Both the position numbers and the translations under genes were made by a program. DNA of 64,000 nucleotides, taken from NCBI GenBank assembly GCA_025359185.1, contig JANYHF010000064.1:1-64000 (forward strand). Direction: 5' to 3'. The DNA comes from Hyphomicrobiaceae bacterium. Lineage in GTDB: Bacteria; Pseudomonadota; Alphaproteobacteria; Rhizobiales; Hyphomicrobiaceae. Positions 1-8,928 of the stretch are shown here, in pieces (position 1 is the first letter of the stretch; the number at the start of each line of letters is the position of its first letter). Under the pieces are notes generated by a model. The model ran no database searches. It was given only the letters and a program-made list of their open reading frames with translations, and was not told the origin of the DNA.

Positions 1-16
1 ACCGCTTCGCGGCGTG

Positions 17-101
17 GCGATTTTGGCCGATGAGTGCGTTGCTCTTCCTAGCAAGCCATTTGGCTTGCGTCGTCGAGCGCCTGCTCCTCGGCCAAAATCG
101 C
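17..101. repeat. Inverted repeat GCGATTTTGGCCGA / TCGGCCAAAATCGC (17-30 / 88-101) enclosing a GCAAGCCATTTGGCTTGC hairpin
   Basis: Perfect 14-bp arms read directly in the sequence, with a nested short palindrome at about 51-68. Confidence 0.75.
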
Positions 102-166
102 TCACGTCCAGCCCGAACCCATAACTGACGACAGGCCCTAGGCCCGACCTCAGCAAGTCCCGGATT

Positions 167-478
167 ATGACCGAGGATGAAAAACGAGAGCTGATCGCGT
201 CGGACCCGGACGCCAACCCAACGCTTGCGACCGACCCGCCGCAGCAGTGGTTCCGGTCGCCGCTGACCCGCACCCTGCGGCGCAAGCTCAAGCTGACTCA
301 GGTGGCTTTCGCGGCCCGCTATGGCATTCCGGTGTCGAGCATCCGCGACTGGGAGAAGCACCGCTACGAACCACAGCCGCTGGCCATGAGTTATCTGCTG
401 GTGATTGCTGGCGACCCGGAAGCAACCGCTAAAACCCATCCTGCGGAACGTGCCAAGTTGCCGCTGGCAGCGGAGTAA
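167..478 (+). CDS. XRE/HigA-type helix-turn-helix protein (possible antitoxin/regulator)
   Basis: RKLKLTQVAFAARYGIPVSSIRDWEKHRYEPQ is a typical HTH of antitoxin-like regulators. Confidence 0.7.
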   Translation: MTEDEKRELIASDPDANPTLATDPPQQWFRSPLTRTLRRKLKLTQVAFAARYGIPVSSIRDWEKHRYEPQPLAMSYLLVIAGDPEATAKTHPAERAKLPLAAE

Positions 479-489
479 CCCTCACAGAT

Positions 490-1566
490 TTACAGCCGCC
501 TGAGCTCTATCCGCTCAATCCGATGGCCCTTGCCTTTGACGAGGATGAGATCAGCGCGGGGCCGCGTCGGCAGGATATTGTCGTTGAAATTGAGGAGGTT
601 GATCGAGCGCCAGATGTCGAGGGCTTTGGCCCGGGCTTCGGCATCGGCAAGGCGGGCATAGCGGTGGAAATAGGCGGCGGGATCGCGGAAGGCGGTTTGG
701 CGCAGGCGTAGGAAGCGGGTGACGTACCAGTCTTCGAGCAGTTCCGGGGCGGCATCGAGGTAGATCGAGAAATCGAAATAGTCGGACACGAACGGGCTGG
801 CCTCGCCGCCTTTGCCAAGATGCGCTGGCTGGAGCACGTTCAACCCTTCGACAATCAGCACATCCGGGCGGTCGATGATGCGTTCCTCACCATCCAGCAC
901 GTCGTAGGAAAAGTGCGAATAGAGCGGCGCGGCGACGTTGGGGCGGCCCGCCTTCACGTCGTTGAGAAAGGCCATCAGCCGGTGTGTGTCGTAGCTTTCG
1001 GGGAACCCCTTTCGCTGCATCAGCCCCCGCTCTTCCAGCACCCGGTTGGGGAACAGGAAGCCGTCGGTGGTGATAAGTTCCACCCGCCGGTCCTCCGACC
1101 AGCGGGCCAGCAGCGCCTGCAACACACGGGCCGAGGTGCTCTTGCCAACGGCGACGCTGCCTGCGATGCCTAGAATGAACGGCATCTTGCCATCGGTCTT
1201 GCCGAAAAACGCCTGCCGTTCGTGATGCAGCCGCTGCGAGGCCTGCACCTGCAAATCCAGCAGCCGCGACAACGGCAGATAAATCTCCTCCACCTCCTTG
1301 CGGTACAGCCGTTGCGTGATGCCCGACATCCGCTCAATCTCGGTGTCGTCCAGCGTCATCGGCGTATCGGCCCGGAGCCGAGCCCATTCCTTGCGGGTGA
1401 AGCTCTGATAGGCCGAGAGGTTCGCGGGGGGCTGGGGCTTTACCGGCGCCTTGCGCGACCGTTGAAACGTTACCTTGCCGGTGGCCTTGCGCAGCCGCTT
1501 CATGGGTGAGCCCTTTGCCAGAGCTGCCAAGTTCCGACACAATGTTCGTGTAACGTTCTCATTCAA
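490..1566 (-). CDS. coaA: Type I pantothenate kinase
   Basis: P-loop [38 protein letters not shown] and [10 protein letters not shown] motifs of CoaA; start may be internal (MKRLRK...). Confidence 0.93.
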   Translation of the reverse strand: MNENVTRTLCRNLAALAKGSPMKRLRKATGKVTFQRSRKAPVKPQPPANLSAYQSFTRKEWARLRADTPMTLDDTEIERMSGITQRLYRKEVEEIYLPLSRLLDLQVQASQRLHHERQAFFGKTDGKMPFILGIAGSVAVGKSTSARVLQALLARWSEDRRVELITTDGFLFPNRVLEERGLMQRKGFPESYDTHRLMAFLNDVKAGRPNVAAPLYSHFSYDVLDGEERIIDRPDVLIVEGLNVLQPAHLGKGGEASPFVSDYFDFSIYLDAAPELLEDWYVTRFLRLRQTAFRDPAAYFHRYARLADAEARAKALDIWRSINLLNFNDNILPTRPRADLILVKGKGHRIERIELRRL

Positions 1567-1631
1567 TCATTCCGGCGGCCCGCCTCCAGAGCATCATCGC
1601 ACCGGCATGTGGTCAAGCATCATGGCATGAG

Positions 1632-1985
1632 TTGGTTATGCTGGATTTAAGTCTCAATACTTCCGAAGCCGCATCCTTGGCGGAGATTCAGCCCCGGCAT
1701 ATGTCGGAGGCCAATGCCATCGATATCTGGATCGCGCGCTGGCTGCATGTGCGCCGCAAGGATATTTTGGCGCGCTACGGCTGCGATCCCAGGCGGCTGT
1801 ACGACATCTGGGAGGGGAAGCGGTTCCCGGCCAGCCGCGAGAAGGCGATGGCGCTGTTTGCGGCGCGATACCCCGGGTTGGACGGCCGCGCCGATACCAG
1901 TTTCCACCGCCGCATTCCCCGGCCGGGGCCTGTCGAGGGACAGCCGATGCTGTTTGAGCGGTTGCCCTTGGGCAAGAGATCTTGA
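1632..1985 (+). CDS. Hypothetical protein, small HTH-like domain
   Basis: ORF with coherent composition (IDIWIARWLHVRRKDILARYGCDPRRLYDIWEGKRFP). Confidence 0.55.
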   Translation: MVMLDLSLNTSEAASLAEIQPRHMSEANAIDIWIARWLHVRRKDILARYGCDPRRLYDIWEGKRFPASREKAMALFAARYPGLDGRADTSFHRRIPRPGPVEGQPMLFERLPLGKRS

Positions 1986-1992
1986 GAACACT

Positions 1993-2430
1993 TTATTGCG
2001 TTCGCGGAACTTGCCGGATGCCACTGGCAGAGTGCAACGCCAACAGCCGGTCACGAACAGATCTAAAGAAACCTGCCGGCAGGTGCCCGTAGGCAACGGT
2101 TTTTGGCGTCTTGCCTGGAACCGGTCTGAGGTCTGGCCCGGGCCAAGCGAAAAGGTTGGTTTCCGTGAGAAGGATCCAGGACCGGTCAGCGTCCAAGCCC
2201 AGACGCCGCTTAGTTTCTTGTGGTATTTCCATGGCCTGTGCCGGATCCAAAGGCGGCGAATGGGTCACTGGCAGCACGAGTACCGACGTCTTGCCATCGC
2301 GCAGAATTTGAGACAGCACAATGGTGACTGGCCGGTCCTTTGCACCTTCTTCCCGCCCCGAGTCATGCTCGTCTGCCCACAGATAGGCATAGCGTAAGAC
2401 GAGCCCTGGCAACGGGCTAGGAATGTCCAC
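1993..2430 (-). CDS. PemK/MazF-like plasmid-maintenance toxin
   Basis: PGLVLRYAYLWADEH...KDRPVTIVL...VLPVTHSPP...TKRRLGLDADRSWILLTETNLFAWPGPDLRP; sits directly downstream of a Phd-like antitoxin ORF. Confidence 0.7.
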   Translation of the reverse strand: MDIPSPLPGLVLRYAYLWADEHDSGREEGAKDRPVTIVLSQILRDGKTSVLVLPVTHSPPLDPAQAMEIPQETKRRLGLDADRSWILLTETNLFAWPGPDLRPVPGKTPKTVAYGHLPAGFFRSVRDRLLALHSASGIRQVPRTQ

Positions 2431-2433
2431 GGA

Positions 2434-2700
2434 TCACACGCTTGCCTTGGGATCATATTCGGCGTCAAAAGCAAGAGCCTCGGCGGCGGGCTCGGCAGCG
2501 CGGATCGCTTCAATCAGCTCGTCAGGCAGATCATGGGTGCGGTAGACTTGGCGGTCGCGGCGTTTCAATCGCTCGTATTCGGCGGCAGACAGTAACACCA
2601 GGTGGTCCCGGCCATGCTTAGTGATCGTCACCGGCTCGACGAGGGCTCGATCAGCAAACCGTCCAAAATTCCTGCCGACGTCAGCCGAAGTGGTTTTCAT
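2434..2700 (-). CDS. Phd/YefM-family antitoxin
   Basis: MKTTSADVGRNFGRFADRALVEPVTITKHGRDHLVLLSAAEYERLKRRD; start set at the internal Met. Confidence 0.75.
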   Translation of the reverse strand: MKTTSADVGRNFGRFADRALVEPVTITKHGRDHLVLLSAAEYERLKRRDRQVYRTHDLPDELIEAIRAAEPAAEALAFDAEYDPKASV

Positions 2701-2852
2701 GGCAGCCTTACCCGTAAATTGTACCATTCCCGTATAGTACGGTAATGGTCGCCGACGTTCAAGGACGCGATTGCGGTGGCGATGGGGGCTTGCTGCGAGC
2801 CAAGGGCGTGCCTAACTGTTGTGCGAACCCACGAACCGTATGAGACCTTTGC

Positions 2853-3416
2853 ATGACCGGCCGCGACTCCTCCTCCATCCTCTGGCACGGCACCACCATC
2901 CTCACCGTGCGCAAGGGTGGCAAGGTCATCGTCGCCGGTGACGGCCAGGTTAGCGTTGGCGCGACCGTGATGAAGGCCAACGCCCGTAAGGTGCGCACGC
3001 TTGGCAAAGGCAATGTCATCGGCGGGTTTGCGGGCGCCACAGCCGATGCGTTCACGCTGTTTGAGCGGCTGGAAGCCAAGCTGGAACAGTACCCGGAACA
3101 GCTCACGCGCGCCTGCGTGGAGCTGGCAAAAGATTGGCGCACCGACCGCTATCTGCGCCGCCTCGAAGCCATGATGCTGGTCGCCGACAAATCCGTGTCC
3201 CTCGTACTCACCGGCACCGGCGACGTGCTGGAGCCCGAAGGCGGTGTCATGGGCATCGGCTCGGGCGGTACTTATGCTTTGGCAGCGGCGCGGGCGCTGA
3301 TGGATACGCCCGCGACGGCAGAGGAGATCGCGCGAAAAGCCATGGCGATTGCGGCAGATATTTGTGTGTACACGAACACAAATGTGATCGTTGAGCAGCT
3401 GGAGAGCACACGGTGA
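2853..3416 (+). CDS. hslV: ATP-dependent protease peptidase subunit HslV
   Basis: [37 protein letters not shown]...[16 protein letters not shown]. Confidence 0.95.
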   Translation: MTGRDSSSILWHGTTILTVRKGGKVIVAGDGQVSVGATVMKANARKVRTLGKGNVIGGFAGATADAFTLFERLEAKLEQYPEQLTRACVELAKDWRTDRYLRRLEAMMLVADKSVSLVLTGTGDVLEPEGGVMGIGSGGTYALAAARALMDTPATAEEIARKAMAIAADICVYTNTNVIVEQLESTR

Positions 3417-3428
3417 TGGCCACTCAAT

Positions 3429-3516
3429 GTAGGTTGGGTCAGGCCTTCGCGCGACCCAACACCTGAATCCCAAGTGGCTTACATGTTGGGTCGCGCGAAG
3501 GCTTGACCCAACCTAC
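3429..3516. repeat. 33-bp near-perfect inverted repeat GTAGGTTGGGTCAGGCCTTCGCGCGACCCAACA ... TGTTGGGTCGCGCGAAGGCTTGACCCAACCTAC
   Basis: Arms 3429-3461 and 3484-3516 differ by one base; REP-like dispersed palindrome type. Confidence 0.85.
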
Positions 3517-3529
3517 TTTCAAAGGCGTG

Positions 3530-4366
3530 ATGACCGCCACACCAAACAGAGAGTCAGTCTTGCAGAATGCGCCCGAACAGCCCTCCGATTTCTACACATT
3601 GCGATATTCAACCGCACTGAATGATCTGCACGTTACAGTGTTTTCGGAGGTCTACGACGACTATTTCGGCCAGAGCAGCCTGATGTCCACGGCGGACTAT
3701 GATCGTGTCTCCGGTTGGCTGGAAGCAAATGATACGCACACAGTTCTGGATGTCGGATGTGGGGGTGGCGCCCCTTCACTGCGTCTTGCCGAGCGGACCG
3801 GCTGTTCCGTCGTCGGTGTCGATGCCAGTCCGCAAGCCATCGAATTGGCCAACAACCGCGCATCGGCTTCGACACACAGAGTTCGATTTCTTCAGCACAA
3901 CGCCAGCATCGCGCTGCCATTTGCTGATGGCACATTTGATGGCCTCATTTGTCTGGATGCTCTGGCGCATTTGCGGGACCACCAATCAGTGTTCATCGAA
4001 TGGTCGCGAGTGTTGAAGCGGCATGGCTACGTAGTGTTCACGAACAATCTCATCACTGGTCCCATATCAAATGAGGAGGTCGCGGCACGAACGCCGTCAG
4101 GATATTTCGAGTTCGCGATACCAGGTTCGGACGAGCATTTTCTAGGGCAAGCAGGTTTTAAATGGACGCTTACGGCAGACCTGACACCATCGTTGACTGC
4201 GCTTGCGTTGCGTCACTGTAAGGCCCGCGAACGACATGCCCTTGAGTTGCGTGCTCTCGAAGGAGACGCCATGTTCGAGGTGCAAAATCATTATCGCGCG
4301 GTGATGGAGCGTCTGGTGCGAGAGCGGCGTCTTTCGCATTTTGCCTACGTGGCTCAGAAAAACTAG
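3530..4366 (+). CDS. Class I SAM-dependent methyltransferase
   Basis: VLDVGCGGGAPSLRLAERTGCSVVGVDASPQAIELAN motif I; ATG at 3530. Confidence 0.85.
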   Translation: MTATPNRESVLQNAPEQPSDFYTLRYSTALNDLHVTVFSEVYDDYFGQSSLMSTADYDRVSGWLEANDTHTVLDVGCGGGAPSLRLAERTGCSVVGVDASPQAIELANNRASASTHRVRFLQHNASIALPFADGTFDGLICLDALAHLRDHQSVFIEWSRVLKRHGYVVFTNNLITGPISNEEVAARTPSGYFEFAIPGSDEHFLGQAGFKWTLTADLTPSLTALALRHCKARERHALELRALEGDAMFEVQNHYRAVMERLVRERRLSHFAYVAQKN

Positions 4367-4416
4367 TATCCAAACACTTCAATAATTGATGATCCGTGAA
4401 TTGTGAGTTTCCAACA

Positions 4417-5727
4417 GTGACCACCTTCTCCCCCCGCGAAATCGTCTCCGAGCTGGACCGCTTCATTGTCGGGCAATCCGACGCCAAGCGCGCCGTCGCC
4501 ATTGCGCTGCGCAACCGCTGGCGGCGTTTGCAGCTCGATGAGGAGATGCGCGACGAGGTGCTGCCCAAAAACATCCTGATGATTGGGCCGACCGGCGTCG
4601 GCAAGACCGAGATCGCGCGGCGGCTGGCGAAACTGGCGGGTGCGCCGTTCCTCAAGGTGGAGGCGACCAAGTTCACCGAAGTTGGCTATGTCGGCCGCGA
4701 TGTGGACCAAATCGTCCGGGATCTGCTGGAAATTGGGATTGGGCTGGTGCGGGAAGCCAAGCGCAAGGAGGTGAAGGCACGGGCGCATCTCAATGCCGAG
4801 GAGCGCGTGGTCACTGCGCTGGTTGGGGCGGGTGCGTCGGAAAACACCAAGGACACGTTCCGCAAGAAGCTGCGCGCCGGGGAACTGAACGACAAGGAAA
4901 TCGAAGTGCAGGTCGCTGATTCTGGAGGCGGCGGGATGCCGTCGTTTGACATTCCTGGGATGCCGGGCGGCCAAATCGGCATGATCAATCTCAGCGAGAT
5001 GATGGGCAAGGCCTTTGGTGGGCGCACGAAAACGCGGCGCACGACGGTTACCGAAAGCTACGAGCTCTTGATCAACGAGGAGAGCGACAAGTTGCTCGAT
5101 CACGAGCAGATCGTGCAGGAAGCGATCCGCAGTGTCGAGAACAACGGCATTGTGTTCCTCGACGAGATCGACAAGATCTGTGCACGGTCGGAGCGGGCGG
5201 GTGGCGATGTCAGCCGCGAGGGCGTGCAGCGCGATCTGCTGCCGATCATCGAGGGCACGACCGTCGCCACCAAGCACGGGCCGGTAAAAACTGACCACGT
5301 CCTGTTCATCGCGTCGGGCGCGTTCCATGTCGCCAAGCCGAGCGATCTTTTGCCCGAGCTGCAAGGCCGGCTGCCGATCCGCGTCGAACTGAAGGCGCTC
5401 GACAGGGATGACTTGCGGCGTATCCTGACTGAACCACACGCCTCCCTTATCAAGCAATATGTGGTGCTGTTGGCGACCGAGGGCGTCACTTTGGACTTCA
5501 CGCCCGACGGCATCGACGCCATCGCCGATATCGCTGTGCTCGTGAACGGCAGCATCGAGAACATCGGTGCCCGCCGCTTACAGACGGTGATGGAGCGCGT
5601 GCTGGACAAGATTAGTTTCGAGGCGGCGGACCGCTCTGGCGAAAAGGTAGTGATCGATGCCGCGCATGTGCAAAAGCATGTCGGTGACCTCGCCAAGAAC
5701 ACCGATCTCAGCAAGTTCATCCTGTAG
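4417..5727 (+). CDS. hslU: ATP-dependent protease ATPase subunit HslU
   Basis: [57 protein letters not shown]-terminal DLSKFIL; GTG start at 4417 or alternative at 4396. Confidence 0.95.
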   Translation: MTTFSPREIVSELDRFIVGQSDAKRAVAIALRNRWRRLQLDEEMRDEVLPKNILMIGPTGVGKTEIARRLAKLAGAPFLKVEATKFTEVGYVGRDVDQIVRDLLEIGIGLVREAKRKEVKARAHLNAEERVVTALVGAGASENTKDTFRKKLRAGELNDKEIEVQVADSGGGGMPSFDIPGMPGGQIGMINLSEMMGKAFGGRTKTRRTTVTESYELLINEESDKLLDHEQIVQEAIRSVENNGIVFLDEIDKICARSERAGGDVSREGVQRDLLPIIEGTTVATKHGPVKTDHVLFIASGAFHVAKPSDLLPELQGRLPIRVELKALDRDDLRRILTEPHASLIKQYVVLLATEGVTLDFTPDGIDAIADIAVLVNGSIENIGARRLQTVMERVLDKISFEAADRSGEKVVIDAAHVQKHVGDLAKNTDLSKFIL

Positions 5728-5924
5728 GCGAAATGCAAAACCTTAGGGTGGGCTGAGCAATCCGGCAAATATCTCGTATTTTGCAACCAGCGCGGCCATT
5801 TCGCCGCCGGAATGTATAAGGTTCTGACGGTCACGGACTAGACGCCGCCACGCCAGCAGCTATCCTGGCGGTCTTTAGCGGGCCGGTCCTATGGCCGGTT
5901 CGCGCGACTGCCGGGATATCTGCG

Positions 5925-6893
5925 ATGACCTTCAAAAACAAAAAGCTGCTAGTAACGCGGCGGCTGCCGGCGGCGGTGCTGGCCCGGGCAGCACGCGACT
6001 ACGACGCGATGTTGAACGCCGATGATACTCTGTACAGCGCAGAAATGCTGCTTACCAAAGCGCAGGACGCGGACGCCGCGCTGATCTGCCTCTCGGAGAA
6101 ATTCACGGGCGAGGTGATCGCGGCGCTGCCCGAGCGGCTGCGCATCGTCTCCACGGTCTCGGTCGGCACCGACCACATCGACCTTGATGCTGCGCGCAGG
6201 CGGGGCGTCCGCGTCGGCAACGCCCCGCACGGTGTTACCATCGCCACGGCCGAGATTGCCATGCTACTGATCCTGGCCTGTGCCCGCCGCGCCCCTGAAG
6301 GCCAACAGCTGATCGTCCAGCATCAATGGGAGGGATGGTCGCCAACCTTCATGCTTGGCCAGCGGCTGGATGGCAAAGCGCTCGGCATACTTGGCCTCGG
6401 CAAGATCGGCCAGGCGCTCGCCCGGCGTGCCCGCGCATTCGATATGGAGATCCACTATCACAACCGCCAACGGCTGCCGGAAGCCGAGGAGGCGGGCGCT
6501 GTCTACCACGCTAGTACCGAAAGCCTGTTCCGCGCCGCCGACATTCTCTCGCTCAATGCACCTGCCACGCCCGCGACCAAATACATCCTGCGCGCCGAAA
6601 CCATCGCCTGGCTGAAGCCCGGCGCCATCGTCATCAACACCGCGCGGGGCGACCTCGTGCAGGATGCCGATCTGATCGCCGCGCTGAAGACCGGCCGGGC
6701 CGGCTATGCGGGCCTCGACGTGTTCGAGGGCGAGCCGAACATACACAAGGATTACATCGGCTTACCCAACGTCATGCTGTTGCCGCACATGGGCTCGGCA
6801 ACCATCGAAGCGCGCAACCAGATGGGCTTTGAAGCGCTCGATAACATCGATGCGTTCTTTGCCGGCCGCGCGCTGCCGTTCGCGGTTGTGTGA
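5925..6893 (+). CDS. D-2-hydroxyacid dehydrogenase (glyoxylate/hydroxypyruvate reductase-like)
   Basis: LGILGLGKIGQALARRARAFDMEIHYHNR NAD-binding motif, INTARGDLVQD, LLPHMGSAT. Confidence 0.9.
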   Translation: MTFKNKKLLVTRRLPAAVLARAARDYDAMLNADDTLYSAEMLLTKAQDADAALICLSEKFTGEVIAALPERLRIVSTVSVGTDHIDLDAARRRGVRVGNAPHGVTIATAEIAMLLILACARRAPEGQQLIVQHQWEGWSPTFMLGQRLDGKALGILGLGKIGQALARRARAFDMEIHYHNRQRLPEAEEAGAVYHASTESLFRAADILSLNAPATPATKYILRAETIAWLKPGAIVINTARGDLVQDADLIAALKTGRAGYAGLDVFEGEPNIHKDYIGLPNVMLLPHMGSATIEARNQMGFEALDNIDAFFAGRALPFAVV

Positions 6894-6927
6894 GGAAAGA
6901 CACGAAGGGTTGGTTCCCGGAAATTTC

Positions 6928-7070
6928 CGTCATCCCGTGAGCGGCGCAGCGATTCTTCATCGGCGCGCCGCAGAAACGGGATCTTGTCAGAGAGACGGGT
7001 GCACGTGCCGCGAGAAAGTTCCCCGATCCGCGCCGCTCTATAAGGATGCTGCGGCGCATCCGGGACGACG
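6928..7070. repeat. Dispersed palindromic intergenic repeat, copy A (CGTCATCCCG...CCGGGACGACG)
   Basis: Shares its ends and internal GCGGCGCAGCG / GATGCTGCGGCGCATCC blocks with copies at 14.1, 25.4-25.7 and 41.0 kb. Confidence 0.75.
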
Positions 7071-7224
7071 GTGGCGGTCGTAATTCCAGGTGGACCCTTT
7101 GCACTCATTGTCCGCGACAATTTGCCCATTTGGTGCTAGCGTTGTGGTCATCGGGGTCTGGTCCGGCGTGATCGGCGCGCGGGCTTGGTGACATGTGAAC
7201 CGGATCAACTCGGGAGCACTGACC

Positions 7225-8115
7225 ATGGCGAACCTGGACATCATTCTGCCTGTCGCGCATTCGGACACCTTGCCGGTCGTACGCAAAATCACGGCCGCCG
7301 ACCTTATGGATGTGTTGACGAAAGGCCTCGCCGATTTCTGGGCCATGCCGACCCATGTGGTATTTCTCGGCCTGATCTACCCCATCGTGGGCGTGCTGCT
7401 TGGCCGCGCGAGTTTTGGCTACGACGTTGTGCCGCTGTTGTTTCCCATGGCCGCCGGTTTCGCGATCCTCGGGCCGATTGCGGCCATCGGCCTCTATGAA
7501 CTAAGCCGGCGGCGGGAACTCGGGCTTGACACCAGCTGGTGGCACGCCTTCGATATTCTGCATTCGCCCTCACGGGCCGCCATTGCGGCGCTGGGCGGGC
7601 TGCTGTTGTTCATCTTCTTCCTGTGGATCGCGACAGCGAACGAGATCTACGTGAGCAATTTCGGCTCGGTGGAACCCGCGTCCTGGTGGGTGTTCGCCAG
7701 AGAGGTGCTGACCACGCCAGCGGGCCACAACCTGATCATCGCAGGTAACGCCGCCGGGGCCGTGTTCGCGATCGCAACCTTCATCCTTAGCGTCGTCTCG
7801 TTCCCGCTGCTGCTGGACCGGAACGTTGGCCTCACCACCGCCATGCTGACGAGCGTGCGGGCGGTACTGCTGAACCCGCTGGTGATGGTGCTCTGGGGGC
7901 TAATCATTGCGGTGAGTCTCGCCGTTGGCTTCCTCCTGTTCTTCTTCGGTCTCGCCATCATCGTGCCGGTTCTCGGTCATTCGACTTGGCATCTGTACCG
8001 GAAATTGGTCGAGCCCGATCTCAGCCCGCGCCCGGACTATGTCCCCAGCGAAAACGGCGTGCGCTATGGCGCCGATTTCCCAGCGAACTTGTTTACGAAG
8101 CATCGGAGGTCATGA
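7225..8115 (+). CDS. DUF2189-type integral membrane protein
   Basis: DVLTKGLADFWAMPTHVVFLGLIYPIVGVLLGR...GPIAAIGLYELSRRRELGLDTSWWHAF; several hydrophobic segments. Confidence 0.8.
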   Translation: MANLDIILPVAHSDTLPVVRKITAADLMDVLTKGLADFWAMPTHVVFLGLIYPIVGVLLGRASFGYDVVPLLFPMAAGFAILGPIAAIGLYELSRRRELGLDTSWWHAFDILHSPSRAAIAALGGLLLFIFFLWIATANEIYVSNFGSVEPASWWVFAREVLTTPAGHNLIIAGNAAGAVFAIATFILSVVSFPLLLDRNVGLTTAMLTSVRAVLLNPLVMVLWGLIIAVSLAVGFLLFFFGLAIIVPVLGHSTWHLYRKLVEPDLSPRPDYVPSENGVRYGADFPANLFTKHRRS

Positions 8116-8123
8116 TTCGGCAT

Positions 8124-8441
8124 TCAAGCTGGCGCCTGTTCGATTGGAGTCACGGAGAGCCGGAAACCCAAAGTCGCCAGAACCTGCATAAGAGTTGCCA
8201 ACTCCGGATTGCCCTTCGGCGACAGCGCCCGATAGAGGTTTTCCCGCGATAACCCTGCATCTTTGGCAAATTGTGTCATACCACGCGCACGGGCGACGAC
8301 ACCGAGACCATCCGCGATGAAAGCGGGATCGCCGGACGCAAAGACTTCTGAGAGATAGGCCGCAATCCCCTCCTCAGTCTCAAGAAACTCGGCTGTATCG
8401 TAAGTGTGAGTCTCCAGTGTCATCTGGTTTAGTCCTTCCAT
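8124..8441 (-). CDS. Addiction-module antidote protein (HigA-like)
   Basis: TYDTAEFLETEEGIAAYLSEVF...GVVARARGMTQFAKDAGLSRENLYRALSPKGNPELATLMQVLATLGFRLSV. Confidence 0.88.
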   Translation of the reverse strand: MEGLNQMTLETHTYDTAEFLETEEGIAAYLSEVFASGDPAFIADGLGVVARARGMTQFAKDAGLSRENLYRALSPKGNPELATLMQVLATLGFRLSVTPIEQAPA

Positions 8442-8725
8442 TGTTCAACAAGGGCTTTGGCAGCCATGATGTCGTCCGCCTGCGTGCTTTTCGTTTCACC
8501 GCACAAGAGCAGCACCAGGACCAATCCTCGTTGCGCGAAGTAGACGCGATATCCGGGCCCGTGGCCGATCCGCAGTTCGCTGACGCCGTCACCAACCGGT
8601 TTCACATCCCCAGGGTTGCCGCCCCTCAGCCGGTCGATGCGGGAAAAAATCTTGGCGCGCGCTGTCTCGTCTCTCAGGCTGCGAACCCAGGTGGTGAATT
8701 CGTTCGTGCGCCGGATCTCGATCAT
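8429..8725 (-). CDS. RelE/HigB-family addiction-module killer protein
   Basis: MIEIRRTNEFTTWVRSLRDETARAKIFSRIDRLRGGNPGDVKPVGDGVSELRIGHGPGYRVYF; overlaps the antidote gene. Confidence 0.88.
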   Translation of the reverse strand: MIEIRRTNEFTTWVRSLRDETARAKIFSRIDRLRGGNPGDVKPVGDGVSELRIGHGPGYRVYFAQRGLVLVLLLCGETKSTQADDIMAAKALVEQWKD

Positions 8726-8820
8726 ATCGAAACGTAGCGTAAAAGCGACGAAATTGCAAGTGCAACGCAGCCGATGGTGGCGAGTTAGGGTCACACGGAC
8801 GGTCCCGGCGCGCCTCCACC

Positions 8821-8866
8821 GCACGGCCAGCGGCACGCACGGCCAGCGGCACGCACGGCCAGCGGC
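8821..8866. repeat. Three tandem copies of a 16-bp unit GCACGGCCAGCGGCAC (last copy truncated/diverged)
   Basis: Direct reading: gcacggccagcggcac gcacggccagcggcac gcacggccagcgg. Confidence 0.9.
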
Positions 8867-8928
8867 CCTTGACGCCCGGCCTCTCCACCCGCACTCTGAG
8901 TGTCCGCACCCCGCCCGCGAGGCCAGCA

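Noticed and set aside
1-166. Toxin gene partner of the HTH ORF at 167
   Set aside because: No coherent coding frame recognised in the 166 bases available; sequence instead forms nested inverted repeats.
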